Assembly: GCA_002292365.1 (NCBI GenBank)
Contig: DBBU01000063.1
Location: 11,329 to 61,118 of the forward strand
DNA from: Flammeovirgaceae bacterium UBA976
Lineage (GTDB): Bacteria; Bacteroidota; Bacteroidia; Cytophagales; Cyclobacteriaceae
Length of the DNA stretch: 49,790 nt
Reading direction: 5' to 3'
Below the pieces are notes generated by a model, which ran no database searches, was not told where the DNA came from, and saw only the letters and a list, made by a program, of their open reading frames with translations. A program made the position numbers and the translations under genes. This document shows, piece after piece, positions 28,328 to 38,034 of the stretch; the stretch's first letter is position 1; each line of letters opens with the position of its first letter.

Positions 28328-29980
28328 ATGTCTTACCATTACATCATTATCGGTGGTGGCTCCGCAGGGGCAGTGCTGGCCAATCGATTAAGTAAAGACC
28401 CTTCCAATGAGGTGCTGGTACTAGAAGCAGGAAGGCCCGATTACAAATGGGATTTCCGAATACATATGCCCGCAGCACTTACTTATCTACTCACAGGTAA
28501 CAATTATAATTGGGGCTATACTTCCGATCCCGAACCATTTATGTATGATCGTAAAATTGCGCAACCTAGGGGTAAAGTATTGGGGGGATCTAGTTGTATC
28601 AATGGAATGATTTGGATCCGAGGAAATGCCATGGACTACGAAAAATGGGCCGGAAACAAAGGACTTGAGCATTGGGACTATGCACATTGTTTGCCCTATT
28701 TCAAAAAAGTTGAGGACCGCTTGATGGGCGGTGATGATTATCGAGGAGATCAAGGTAATTTAAAACTTACTACCCCTACTTGCGAAAATCCACTATTTGA
28801 TGCTTTCTTTAAATCTGTTCAAGAAGCCGGTTATCCCTTGACTGATGACGTAAATGGATTTCAACAAGAGGGCTTTGGACGGTTTGATCAAACCATCTAT
28901 AATTCACGTAGGCTCAACGCCGCACGCGCCTATATCCATCCAGTTAAACATCGTGAGAATTTGACGGTCATTACACAAGCCATGGTATTGCGTATCTTAT
29001 TTGACGGTAAAAAAGCCATCGGTGTCACATTCAAAAAAGGTAAAAATATAAAAAAGGTCTTTGCTAAAGAAATCATATGCTGTGGAGGTGCCATCAATTC
29101 ACCTCAATTGCTTCAACTATCAGGAATTGGTCGTGCAGATCATTTAAAAAAACTTGGTATACCGGTCGTAAAAGATCTTCCTGGAGTTGGAGAAAATCTC
29201 CAAGATCATTTAGAAGTATATGTACAATGGGCCTGTAAAAAACCCGTGAGTTTATACCCTGCTTTGAATCCATGGCGTGCACCAAAAATCGGATTTGATT
29301 GGCTCTTCAGAAAAAAAGGAATAGGCGCCACTAATCATTTTGAAGCGGGAGGTTTTATTCGCAGTAATGACCAAGTAGCCTACCCTAATCTCCAATTTCA
29401 TTTTCTACCGTTGGCCATTCGATATGACGGTACTGCCCCAAGTGAGGGCCACGGTTTCCAATTACATGTGGGGCCCATGGGCACAGATGTAAGGGGTCGA
29501 ATACAAATAAAATCTGCTGATCCGCTTGAATACCCCAGTATTTTATTCAACTATCTTTCTACAGAAAATGAAAGAAAAGAATGGTGTGAAGCCCTTCGTT
29601 TGTCAAGAAAAATCATCGAGACTCAAGCCATGAGTATGTTGATGGGTGAAGAGTTGTCACCCGGCCCAACTGTTCAAACAGATGAAGAAATACTAGATTT
29701 TATCGCTAGAGAAGGTGAAAGTGCCTACCATCCTAGTTCTACTTGTAAGATGGGTACAGATTCCCTATCGGTAACGGACCCCTACACCTTAAAGGTTCAT
29801 GGAATAGAGAACCTTCGCGTAGTAGATGCCTCTGTTTTTCCTTATGTGACCAATGGCAATATCTATGCCCCTGTGTTAATGGTTGCTGAAAAAGCAGCAG
29901 ACCTTATCTTAGGGAATAAAAATTTAACCCCAACAAAAATGCCTTACTACAAAAAAGGCCGTCATGTAGCTAAGGATTAG
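28328..29980 (+). CDS. betA: Choline dehydrogenase (GMC oxidoreductase)
   Basis: 550-aa FAD flavoprotein that oxidises choline to betaine aldehyde. Seen: the N-terminal FAD motif IIIGGGSAGAVLANRLS near residues 6-22, LEAG, the BetA-like stretch RIHMPAALTYLL, the GMC signature RGKVLGGSSCINGMIWIRGN near 79-98, SGIGRADHLKKLGI, and the C-terminal catalytic block AYHPSSTCKMG followed by LRVVDASVFPYVTNGN. The choline assignment rests on similarity to BetA and on the adjacent BCCT transporter; another alcohol is possible. No betaine aldehyde dehydrogenase gene is adjacent. Its 3' end overlaps the convergent BCCT gene by 11 bp. Confidence 0.88.
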   Translation: MSYHYIIIGGGSAGAVLANRLSKDPSNEVLVLEAGRPDYKWDFRIHMPAALTYLLTGNNYNWGYTSDPEPFMYDRKIAQPRGKVLGGSSCINGMIWIRGNAMDYEKWAGNKGLEHWDYAHCLPYFKKVEDRLMGGDDYRGDQGNLKLTTPTCENPLFDAFFKSVQEAGYPLTDDVNGFQQEGFGRFDQTIYNSRRLNAARAYIHPVKHRENLTVITQAMVLRILFDGKKAIGVTFKKGKNIKKVFAKEIICCGGAINSPQLLQLSGIGRADHLKKLGIPVVKDLPGVGENLQDHLEVYVQWACKKPVSLYPALNPWRAPKIGFDWLFRKKGIGATNHFEAGGFIRSNDQVAYPNLQFHFLPLAIRYDGTAPSEGHGFQLHVGPMGTDVRGRIQIKSADPLEYPSILFNYLSTENERKEWCEALRLSRKIIETQAMSMLMGEELSPGPTVQTDEEILDFIAREGESAYHPSSTCKMGTDSLSVTDPYTLKVHGIENLRVVDASVFPYVTNGNIYAPVLMVAEKAADLILGNKNLTPTKMPYYKKGRHVAKD

Positions 29981-31409
29981 CGCCTTTATTGGTCTCTGCT
30001 TCATACGTTCGCAACGCTTTTAATATCGCGTAACAAACCACAAGCATGAGTAAACAAACCGGAAGCCCAGTCACCAAAGATCCGGTTTGTAAAGCGATGA
30101 GACCACCTCCCCAAAGTAGGACTGCAGCGACAGCCCCTTCTAATAATGCCCAAAAAATACGTAATTGAACAGGTGTGTTTTCTTGACCTCCACTAGTAAT
30201 AAAGTCAATCACTAAAGAACCACTATCAGAGGAGGTGATGAAGAAAATAACGCCTGCAATCACCACAAATAAGATACTTAAATATGGCAATGGAAAATGC
30301 TCTAGAAGTTTAAATAAAGCCGTAGTTATGTCCTGATTTACAGCCTCAGTCATACCCCCTGAGCCAAAAATCTCAATGTGTAAGGAGGTACTTCCAAAAA
30401 TAGATATCCAAACTATGGTTGCCCACGTTGGGGCAATAACCACACCAATCAAAAATTCTTTAATGGTACGACCTTTAGATATTCGAGCCACAAATAACCC
30501 TACAAAAGGTGCCCAAGCAAACCACCATCCCCAGTAAAAAAAAGTCCAACTGTCCATCCAACGAGATTCTGTATTAACCTCCATCCATGTGCTTGTAGCT
30601 ATGAGATTCTGAAGATAATAGCCCGTACTTTGCACCGTTGATCCAAGAATGAATAGGGTCGGGCCCACAACGAGCATAAATCCCATAAGTATGATGGCCA
30701 TAACCGAGGCCATTTTACTCAAAACCTGTATACCCTTATGCAAGCCTGAAACAACAGATAAGGTCGCACCTAAAGTAATGATCACAATTAAAATTACCTG
30801 TAAGTTGGCACTCTCTTCAACATTAAAAAGATAGTGCATTCCTGTGTTGATGTGATGAATACCTAAGCCTAATGTAGTGGCCAAACCGAACATGGTGGCT
30901 ACTACCGCCATAACATCTATAATGTGACCTATAGGCCCTTTCAAATGATCTCCAAGCAAAGGGTAAAGCACCCATCGCACTCCTAATGGAAGCCCTTTAT
31001 TATACTTGAAAAATGCCATTGAAAGCCCCATCAATGCATAAATAGACCAACCGTGCAGTCCCCAATGCAAATAAGATATATTCAGTGCATTTTTGGCTGC
31101 TAACAAAGTTTCACCTACTCCATAAGGAGGATTGGAATAATGTATCATCGGTTCAGCGACACTATAAAACATGAGTACCAAGCCAATGCCCGCATTAAAC
31201 AACATACTCAACCAGGCCCAAGTGCTGAATTCCGGTTGGGCATCGGGACCTCCTAATCTAATATTTTTGAAACGACTTAACCCCAGGTACAAACAAAATA
31301 CCAAGATGATATTTACTGCCAATACATAGAGCCATCCAAATTTGACAGAAATATAGGTTTGAACTGATTCGAAAAAGCTACCTATAGATCCTTGTAAAGA
31401 AATTGTCAA
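29970..31409 (-). CDS. BCCT-family betaine/choline transporter, N-terminus uncertain
   Basis: Inner-membrane uptake system of the betaine/carnitine/choline family. Seen: FNAGIGLVLMFYSVAEPMIHY, HWGLHGWSIYALMGLSMAFF and the signature WTFFYWGWWFAWAPFVGLFVARISKGRT. From the TTG at 31409 the protein has 479 aa, but this starts inside the family pattern. In OpuD-like proteins a first membrane helix precedes the SLQ...FGW segment. Here the upstream in-frame codons encode IQPWVFFPSAFLIIFFVIL, an obvious membrane helix, and the frame stays open to a TAA at 31548-31550 with no ATG, GTG or TTG. The true start is therefore non-canonical or lost. Convergent with betA, pointing to choline as substrate. Confidence 0.87.
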   Translation of the reverse strand: MTISLQGSIGSFFESVQTYISVKFGWLYVLAVNIILVFCLYLGLSRFKNIRLGGPDAQPEFSTWAWLSMLFNAGIGLVLMFYSVAEPMIHYSNPPYGVGETLLAAKNALNISYLHWGLHGWSIYALMGLSMAFFKYNKGLPLGVRWVLYPLLGDHLKGPIGHIIDVMAVVATMFGLATTLGLGIHHINTGMHYLFNVEESANLQVILIVIITLGATLSVVSGLHKGIQVLSKMASVMAIILMGFMLVVGPTLFILGSTVQSTGYYLQNLIATSTWMEVNTESRWMDSWTFFYWGWWFAWAPFVGLFVARISKGRTIKEFLIGVVIAPTWATIVWISIFGSTSLHIEIFGSGGMTEAVNQDITTALFKLLEHFPLPYLSILFVVIAGVIFFITSSDSGSLVIDFITSGGQENTPVQLRIFWALLEGAVAAVLLWGGGLIALQTGSLVTGLPVCLLMLVVCYAILKALRTYEAETNKGANP

Positions 31410-31945
31410 AATGACAAAAAAGATAATCAGAAAAGCAGATGGAAAAAATACCCAAGGCTGAATATTTCTTAAGAATGGCGAATTTGTGAGCTTTTGTCTT
31501 ACGATATGTAATCTCTTTAGAATATCAAGATAGAGAGTCTGAGGCTCTTAACAAAATTTCTTATAGGGGAGATTAAGAATCCCGGCTTGTTTAATGCCTT
31601 TAAATCATACCAATACGAAAAATAAGCATACACAATAAAACCCTTGATCCGCATTCAAATAATGAAAATAAATCGTAAAAATAACTAAATATAAAATTAA
31701 AGCCACAATAATAGATATGGATAAAATCGAAATATAATCAACGGTAATTCTTGAATAGATTTTTATAAAAAGAAAAAAGGTTAAAGCTTTAAAGGCCAGG
31801 TATATTCAATAAAATAAAAAAAAGGGGGGGGGGACCTATTAACTGAAGGTCATTACTATTTTAAAAAAATCCTAAGACAAGATCATTCTTTTCTGAAAAT
31901 CAGCTAAATTGTTGCTGGGCTTTTTATGTAAAAACTCAAAAACTT
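31410..31945. other. Divergent intergenic region with homopolymer tract
   Basis: The first 138 bp (to 31547) probably belong to the BCCT gene as an unannotated N-terminal extension. The rest is AT-rich and contains an A8G10 tract at 31816-31833. No RNA gene or full promoter match is seen. Confidence 0.5.
31816..31833. repeat. A8G10 homopolymer tract
   Basis: Eight A followed by ten G, 113 bp upstream of the rhodanese start. A G10 run is unusual in such AT-rich DNA. Such tracts are prone to slipped-strand length change and could alter promoter spacing. Confidence 0.9.
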
Positions 31946-32269
31946 ATGTTCTCATTTTTAAAAAAAAAGTACCAATCCATAAATATTGCAGAATTTGAAG
32001 CACTCCAAAACGATAATGACCTCGTTGTGATAGATGTCCGAAACATAGGTGAACTTTCGTCAGGTATCATTCCAAAATCCATCCATATCAACGTGATGGA
32101 ATCTTCTTTTACTGCTAAAATAAAAGAGTTAGATCGCACAAAGACCTATGTGATGTATTGCCGTAGTGGTTTAAGAAGTGCTCGGGCCTGCCAGATAATG
32201 GGTAAAAATGAATTCAAAGACCTATATAACCTCAAGGGTGGATTCATCGCTTGGGACAAAGCTAAATAA
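31946..32269 (+). CDS. Single-domain rhodanese
   Basis: 107-aa cytoplasmic sulfurtransferase domain. Seen: VVIDVRNIGELSSGIIPKSIHIN and the active-site loop CRSGLRS with the catalytic cysteine near residue 71, followed by NLKGGFIAW. It lacks a signal peptide. Such proteins move persulfide sulfur between partners. It is about 3.8 kb from the CstB-like gene, with betA and the BCCT gene in between, so a shared sulfur pathway is possible but not shown. It converges on thrC with only 21 bp between their ends, and an A8G10 tract lies upstream. Confidence 0.92.
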   Translation: MFSFLKKKYQSINIAEFEALQNDNDLVVIDVRNIGELSSGIIPKSIHINVMESSFTAKIKELDRTKTYVMYCRSGLRSARACQIMGKNEFKDLYNLKGGFIAWDKAK

Positions 32270-32290
32270 GGTTTTAATTCATAAGTGAAA

Positions 32291-33574
32291 TTAAGCCATT
32301 AAAGCCTCTTTGAAGGATTCAAAATCAATTGGAAGAGCTTGAAAAGCTTCCTTTTTACCTTTAAAAGAATTTATTTTTTCTGAAAAATCCTGCCGACTTT
32401 TAAATGCTTTATCGACAACATCGAGAAACTTAACTGGATGTGCCGTCTCTAAAAATATGCCCTGTTCATGATCACTTAAACTATTCAATAACGCTTGATA
32501 GCCAATGGCACCATGAGGATCTAAAAGATAATTATGCTCCTCTTGGCAACTGATCATGGTTTTTAAGATCTCAGCATCTCCTAATTTGAATCCAGAAATT
32601 TGTTGAGTCATTTTGACGTGATCCCTCCCAAACAATTCGAGCATTCTTACAAAATTACTTGGCGCACCAACATCCATGGCATTAGCATAGGTTTGCACAG
32701 AAGCACTGGGCGTGTAAATACCCGTACGAAGATATTCTGGTACCACATGATTTTCATTTGAAGCAGCTATGAATCTGTCTATCGGTAACCCCATTGACCA
32801 AGCCCACAAACCTGCGGTCAGATTTCCATAATTTCCTGAAGGTACGCTGATTACATTATGGGCTGATTCAGACTGCTGAATGGCATAGAAATAATAAAAT
32901 GATTGAGGAATCAGTCTAGCTATATTAATAGAATTAGCCGATGATAAACTCATTGCCTTATTTAAATCATCATCAAGGAATGATTGCTTGACCAATCTTT
33001 GGCAATCATCAAAAGTTCCAGCTACCTCATAAGCCGTAATATTACCTCCCCAAGTAGTCAACTGTTTTCTTTGAATCTCACTTACTTTTTCTTTGGGATA
33101 TAAAATCTTCACTTGTATTCCTGGTATGCCAAAAAATCCAGCTGCAACAGCGCCTCCCGTGTCACCAGAAGTGGCCACTAATATCGTAATCTCACGATTG
33201 GACTGCTCGATAAAATAAGCCATACATCGAGACAAAAATCTCGCACCTACATCCTTAAAGGCCCAAGTAGGTCCATGAAATAGTTCTAATGCTGCTATTT
33301 GGTTACTTACCTTTGTAAGGGGTATATCAAAATCTATGGTCGCCTCAATAATTTTTTCTAAACGATCTGCAGGAATCTCATCTTCAATAAATTGAGAAGC
33401 TACTTTTAGACCAATTTCAGTTTTGGACATCCCTTTGAGATTTTCTAGCCAATAAGATTCTAATTTAGGAAAGGCATTTGGATAAAAAAGACCATTATCT
33501 GGGGGTAAGCTTTTGAATACCGCCGCCTCAAAACTGACTTGATATGATGTGTTTTTAGTTGAATGGAATTTCAT
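32291..33574 (-). CDS. thrC: Threonine synthase
   Basis: PLP enzyme converting O-phosphohomoserine to threonine, the last gene of the amino-acid operon. I place the start at the ATG at 33574 (427 aa), 1 nt after the thrB stop, because the usual N-terminus is MKFHSTKNTSYQVSFEAAVFKS and family length is about 428; the frame is open 25 codons further upstream, inside thrB. K107 in GPTWAFKDVGARF is the PLP lysine; SGDTGGAVAAGFFG and SVPSGNYGNLTAG bind the cofactor phosphate and substrate. Convergent with the rhodanese gene; no clear terminator is visible in the 21-bp gap. Confidence 0.95.
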   Translation of the reverse strand: MKFHSTKNTSYQVSFEAAVFKSLPPDNGLFYPNAFPKLESYWLENLKGMSKTEIGLKVASQFIEDEIPADRLEKIIEATIDFDIPLTKVSNQIAALELFHGPTWAFKDVGARFLSRCMAYFIEQSNREITILVATSGDTGGAVAAGFFGIPGIQVKILYPKEKVSEIQRKQLTTWGGNITAYEVAGTFDDCQRLVKQSFLDDDLNKAMSLSSANSINIARLIPQSFYYFYAIQQSESAHNVISVPSGNYGNLTAGLWAWSMGLPIDRFIAASNENHVVPEYLRTGIYTPSASVQTYANAMDVGAPSNFVRMLELFGRDHVKMTQQISGFKLGDAEILKTMISCQEEHNYLLDPHGAIGYQALLNSLSDHEQGIFLETAHPVKFLDVVDKAFKSRQDFSEKINSFKGKKEAFQALPIDFESFKEALMA

Positions 33575-33575
33575 A

Positions 33576-34505
33576 CTATTCAATGATTTTAGCCCCTTGT
33601 TTATTAATCCCTGAAATGAAGGAAATGACCTCAATTTCATACGCTCCATAAAGTACTTGAGCGGCCTCGATTATTTCACTGGAAGCACCCTCTTCTTTAA
33701 TAAAGCAGAACATACTGGGTCCAGACCCTGATATACTAAACCCTAAAGCTCCTTTCTCTAAAGCCAACGTTTTCATTTGATGGTAAAACGGTATTAAAAT
33801 ACTTCTCACCGGCTCAACAATGACATCTTGCAATGACTTCCCAATACGTTCAAAATCATGCTCAATGAGACCTGAAATCAATCCTGCCATATTGCCCCAT
33901 TGTTTCACAGCATCAGTCAATTTGACTTCATCTCTTAGAATTTTTTTAGCATCACTAGTCTTAATCTCAATTTGAGGAAATATAACAACCACTTTTAAAC
34001 TTTCTGGATAAGAAATATTAAAAACATCTAGCGGTTCATAACTTCTTACCGCTGTAACCCCCCCTAAAATACTAGGTGCCACATTATCGGCATGTGCTTT
34101 GGTGGATGCTAATTTTTCACCTGCCATAGCATAATTTATGAGTTCAAGTTGACCTTTAGGTCTTCCCAAGATTTCATTTGCAGCATATACCGCGGCGGCA
34201 GCACTGGAGGCACTCGAGCCCAAGCCACTTCCTGCTGCTATATTTTTTTTTATCCTTAAATCAAATCCTTGTTTCAGATCTAAATCTGTCAAAAATGCAT
34301 TTATAGCTACTGTGGACACATTCTTTAGGGGATCTAAGGGTAATCCCTGCACGCCTTCTATAGAAGCAATCACCAACCGATCATCGGGACGTCGTGTCAG
34401 AATCAATTCATCCCCATAGCCCTCCAAAGCAAATCCCAAAACATCGTAACCACAACCTACATTGGCAACCGTGGCCGGTGCAAAAACTTTAATTGATTCC
34501 CTCAT
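33576..34505 (-). CDS. thrB: Homoserine kinase
   Basis: 309-aa GHMP kinase phosphorylating homoserine for threonine synthase. Seen: N-terminal VFAPATVANVGCGYDVLGFAL, the ATP-binding AAGSGLGSSASS at residues 90-101, and the C-terminal GALGFSISGSGPSMF block. Length is typical. Its start is 3 bp after the thrA stop and its stop is 1 nt before the thrC start, so translation is probably coupled. Confidence 0.96.
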   Translation of the reverse strand: MRESIKVFAPATVANVGCGYDVLGFALEGYGDELILTRRPDDRLVIASIEGVQGLPLDPLKNVSTVAINAFLTDLDLKQGFDLRIKKNIAAGSGLGSSASSAAAAVYAANEILGRPKGQLELINYAMAGEKLASTKAHADNVAPSILGGVTAVRSYEPLDVFNISYPESLKVVVIFPQIEIKTSDAKKILRDEVKLTDAVKQWGNMAGLISGLIEHDFERIGKSLQDVIVEPVRSILIPFYHQMKTLALEKGALGFSISGSGPSMFCFIKEEGASSEIIEAAQVLYGAYEIEVISFISGINKQGAKIIE

Positions 34506-34508
34506 AAT

Positions 34509-36956
34509 TTACTGTTGTGCATGGGCTACTCGCATAACATCAGCAAATATCCCAGATGCTGTTACTGCTGCGCCGGCTCCAGCACCCTTCACCACCAAGG
34601 GTTGTTCTGGATAGCGATGGGTATAAAACAACACAATATTATCTTTTCCTTCCAGCTGATAAAAGGGATGGTCCATTCCTATCTGAGACAAACCTGTGGT
34701 TAATTTTTGACCCTCAAAAGACGCTACATATCTCAATTTACATCCCTTTGATTGCGCCTCTTGATAAAGTTTTGAAAAATGGGCTTCATCAGCTGCTAAC
34801 TTTAAATAAAAATCAGCTTCATTTTCAGATGTCTGACAACTTTCAGGAAGAAAACTATTGCCCATCACCTCGTCCATATCAAATTGATAACCACTTTCAC
34901 GAGCCAAAATCAAAATTTTTCGCATGACATCTTCTCCCGATAAATCTAAACGAGGATCAGGTTCCGTATAACCTTCCTTTTTAGCCAATTTCACTACCTC
35001 AACAAAGGGCCTATTTGCATCATAATTATTAAAAATAAAATTTAATGTTCCTGAAAGGACAGCTTCGATTTTGATGATTTGATCGCCACTTTTTACCAAA
35101 TCACTCAAGGTAGAAAGAACGGGCAAACCGGCGCCCACATTGGTTTCAAACAAAAACTGAGCTTTATGCTTTTTGGCTAAACTCTTCAGTAATGAATAAT
35201 GTTTATATTCTCTGGTAGCAGCAATTTTATTGGGTGTGACTACTGAAACACTTTCTCTTAGTACCTTCTCATATATCTCAGCAACCACTGCCGAAGCCGT
35301 AATATCTATAAAGATGCTATTCCTCAAATTCAAACTCCGCATTTGCTCAAGAAAATTCGCTTGATTAAATACTTCACTCTTGGGTAACTCCTCCATAAAA
35401 GTCATAGGATCAAGACCTTGCTCATCAAAAATCATGGTTTTAGAATTGGCTGCCCCAATGATGGCCAATTTCATATTTAATATATCCAACAAATAGGCTT
35501 GCTGATTGGACACCTGTTCTAAAAACGCTTTACCAACATTCCCCAAACCAATGATAAAAAGATTTACTTTTTTTCTCTCTTCTATAAAAAAAGATTCATG
35601 CAAAACATTTAAGGCTTTTTTGAGATGCCTTTTTTCAATAACGACAGTAATATTACGCTCAGATGAACCTTGAGCAATCATTTTAATATTAATCCCATTT
35701 CTACCCAACACACTAAACATCTGACCGCTGATGCCTACCTGACTTTTCATATTAGAGCCCACCAAGGCTACTATAGATAAATATTGGTCGACTTCTATTG
35801 GATCTATTTTTCCCGAATTAATTTCACTGCTAAAAACCTTATGAAGTTCTTCAACAGCTTTTTCTTGATCAAAAGATTGAATACCTACACAAATGGTGTG
35901 CTCCGAAGAAGCTTGCGTGATGATAATTACATTGATATTTTGATTCGCTAGAGCTTGAAAGAAGCGCGCAGAAAAGTTAGGTATGCCAACCATACCGCTC
36001 CCACTTAAATTCAAAAGACAAATTTCATCAATGGAAGAAATGCCTTTTATGGTACTATTATCCTCCCATGAGCTTGTAATTTTGGTACCCACATCTGTAA
36101 GATTAAAAGTATTTTTTATAGTAATCGGAATGTTTTGTTCTAAAGCCGGTTGTATGGTGGGGGGATAAATCACTTTGGCACCAAAATGTGAAAGTTCTAA
36201 GGCATCCTCATAAGAGAGGTGAGGAATGACACGCGCACCAGTCACCAATCTTGGATCTGCCGTCATCAAACCACTGACATCAGACCAGATTTCTAAGACA
36301 GATGCTTTATAAAAGTTTGCAAATAATGCCGCCGTGTAATCAGAACCTCCCCGACCCAAGGTGGTAAAATCCCCCTCTACTGTCCTAGCAATGAACCCTG
36401 GACAAATATTAATTTCTTTTAAATCAGCCAACTGATTAATGGCCTTTTCTCGGGAGATATCCATGATCACATGGCCAAAGCCAAACTCATTGGTGCAGGT
36501 CAGAATTTGAGTAGGATCAACCAAATTAACCTCCTTATTTAATCCCTTAAGGTAATTATATATAATCAATGCGGACAACCGCTCACCGATACCACATACA
36601 TAGTCAAAGGACTTTAAACCGTTTTCTCGTAGTACAAAAATAGCTTTTAAAACCTCTTCTAGCTCATTAACAATGAGCTTAACACCTCCAAAAACACCAC
36701 TTTGGAGTTTGACGTCAATGAGGTCTTTGACAAGGGTCAAGTGAACCTCTTCAATTTCTTTAACCAAAGACTCGTATTGAGTATCTCTGTCTTGAGCAAA
36801 ATGTGTGGCACTTATCAATTGGTTGGTCACGCCTCCCACGGCAGAAACCACAGCAAAAACATCTTTTGATGATGATTTCTCTAGCAATACCTTGGCAACC
36901 GTTTTGATGCACTTGGCATTACCCACAGAAGTTCCACCGAACTTAAGTACAATCAT
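34509..36956 (-). CDS. thrA: Bifunctional aspartokinase/homoserine dehydrogenase
   Basis: 815-aa fusion catalysing the first and third steps from aspartate toward threonine and methionine. Aspartokinase domain: KFGGTSVG at residues 5-12 and TTLGRGGSDYTA near 198-209, then two ACT-like regions (about 310-460) that in homologues bind threonine for feedback inhibition. Homoserine dehydrogenase domain: NAD(P)-binding IIGLGNVGKAF near 468-478, TPNKIAATREY, VGAGLPVLSTL and the SGTLNFIF block. It starts 1 nt after the leuB stop, placing the threonine genes directly behind the branched-chain genes. Aspartate-semialdehyde dehydrogenase, the step in between, is not in this window. Confidence 0.96.
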   Translation of the reverse strand: MIVLKFGGTSVGNAKCIKTVAKVLLEKSSSKDVFAVVSAVGGVTNQLISATHFAQDRDTQYESLVKEIEEVHLTLVKDLIDVKLQSGVFGGVKLIVNELEEVLKAIFVLRENGLKSFDYVCGIGERLSALIIYNYLKGLNKEVNLVDPTQILTCTNEFGFGHVIMDISREKAINQLADLKEINICPGFIARTVEGDFTTLGRGGSDYTAALFANFYKASVLEIWSDVSGLMTADPRLVTGARVIPHLSYEDALELSHFGAKVIYPPTIQPALEQNIPITIKNTFNLTDVGTKITSSWEDNSTIKGISSIDEICLLNLSGSGMVGIPNFSARFFQALANQNINVIIITQASSEHTICVGIQSFDQEKAVEELHKVFSSEINSGKIDPIEVDQYLSIVALVGSNMKSQVGISGQMFSVLGRNGINIKMIAQGSSERNITVVIEKRHLKKALNVLHESFFIEERKKVNLFIIGLGNVGKAFLEQVSNQQAYLLDILNMKLAIIGAANSKTMIFDEQGLDPMTFMEELPKSEVFNQANFLEQMRSLNLRNSIFIDITASAVVAEIYEKVLRESVSVVTPNKIAATREYKHYSLLKSLAKKHKAQFLFETNVGAGLPVLSTLSDLVKSGDQIIKIEAVLSGTLNFIFNNYDANRPFVEVVKLAKKEGYTEPDPRLDLSGEDVMRKILILARESGYQFDMDEVMGNSFLPESCQTSENEADFYLKLAADEAHFSKLYQEAQSKGCKLRYVASFEGQKLTTGLSQIGMDHPFYQLEGKDNIVLFYTHRYPEQPLVVKGAGAGAAVTASGIFADVMRVAHAQQ

Positions 36957-36957
36957 G

Positions 36958-38028
36958 TTATTTATTTTTAATATAAGCAGCCATCCAATCTCCTACCTCA
37001 GAGGTAGACTGTCCTACAGCACTTTCGGCAATATCAACAGTCACAAATTCTTCCACTATAGATTGCTCTACAGCCTCTCTGATCAATGCAGCTTCTTCGG
37101 TCAACTTGAAGGCATATTCAAACATCATGGCAGCAGAAAGTATGGTCGCCACAGGATTAGCTATGTTTTTACCTGCCGCTTGAGGATAAGATCCATGAAT
37201 TGGCTCAAAAACAGATGTATAGATACCTACCGATGCTGAAGGCAACAAGCCTAAAGAACCACTGATCACGCTGGCCTCATCGGTTAGAATGTCACCAAAC
37301 ATATTTTCAGTTACCATAACATCAAAATCCTTTGGCCATTGTATGATACGCATGGCAGCATTATCAACGAGTAAATACTCGACTTCAATATCAGGATAAT
37401 TAGGTGCCATCTCACGAGCAATCTGCCTCCATAGTCTTGAAGTGGCCAATACATTCGCTTTATCAACCACCGTTAGTTTTTTTCTTCTTTTACGCGCAAA
37501 TTCAAATCCTAATTCTAGGATTCTTACAATTTCAGATCGCGTGTATATGCAAGTATCATAGGCGGTATTACCATCCTCTGACCGACCTTGGGGTTGACCA
37601 AAATAAATACCTCCTGTCAGCTCGCGTATACAGACGAAATCAGCGCCATCTACTAATTCGGTGCGCAAGGGTGATTTATGAATCAAAGACTTGAAAGTAG
37701 TCAAGGGACGAATATTTGCATAAAGGCCTAGTTTTTTTCGCATAGATAATAAACCTTGTTCAGGGCGTACTTTAGCACTCGGATCGTTATCATATTTAGG
37801 ATCTCCTATGGCTCCAAATAATACAGCATCTGACGCCATGCAGAGTAGATGAGTTTTTTCTGGATAAGGATCTCCTACTGCCTCTATGGCCGCCGCACCA
37901 GTAAGTGCATGTTTATAAACCAACTGATGGTTAAATTTATCAGCAACTACTTGCGTAATCTTTAATGCTTCGTTGATAATTTCTGGTCCTATCCCATCGC
38001 CGGATAGTATTGCTATATTCAAATTCAT
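36958..38028 (-). CDS. leuB: 3-isopropylmalate dehydrogenase
   Basis: 356-aa NAD-dependent beta-decarboxylating dehydrogenase forming 2-oxoisocaproate in leucine synthesis. It also acts on 3-methylmalate to give 2-oxobutyrate if the citramalate route is used. Seen: [13 protein letters not shown], the [21 protein letters not shown] segment with substrate-binding arginines, [11 protein letters not shown] (written here as [11 protein letters not shown]), and [28 protein letters not shown]. It begins 6 bp after cimA and ends 1 nt before thrA. Confidence 0.96.
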   Translation of the reverse strand: MNLNIAILSGDGIGPEIINEALKITQVVADKFNHQLVYKHALTGAAAIEAVGDPYPEKTHLLCMASDAVLFGAIGDPKYDNDPSAKVRPEQGLLSMRKKLGLYANIRPLTTFKSLIHKSPLRTELVDGADFVCIRELTGGIYFGQPQGRSEDGNTAYDTCIYTRSEIVRILELGFEFARKRRKKLTVVDKANVLATSRLWRQIAREMAPNYPDIEVEYLLVDNAAMRIIQWPKDFDVMVTENMFGDILTDEASVISGSLGLLPSASVGIYTSVFEPIHGSYPQAAGKNIANPVATILSAAMMFEYAFKLTEEAALIREAVEQSIVEEFVTVDIAESAVGQSTSEVGDWMAAYIKNK

Positions 38029-38034
38029 TGAAAT

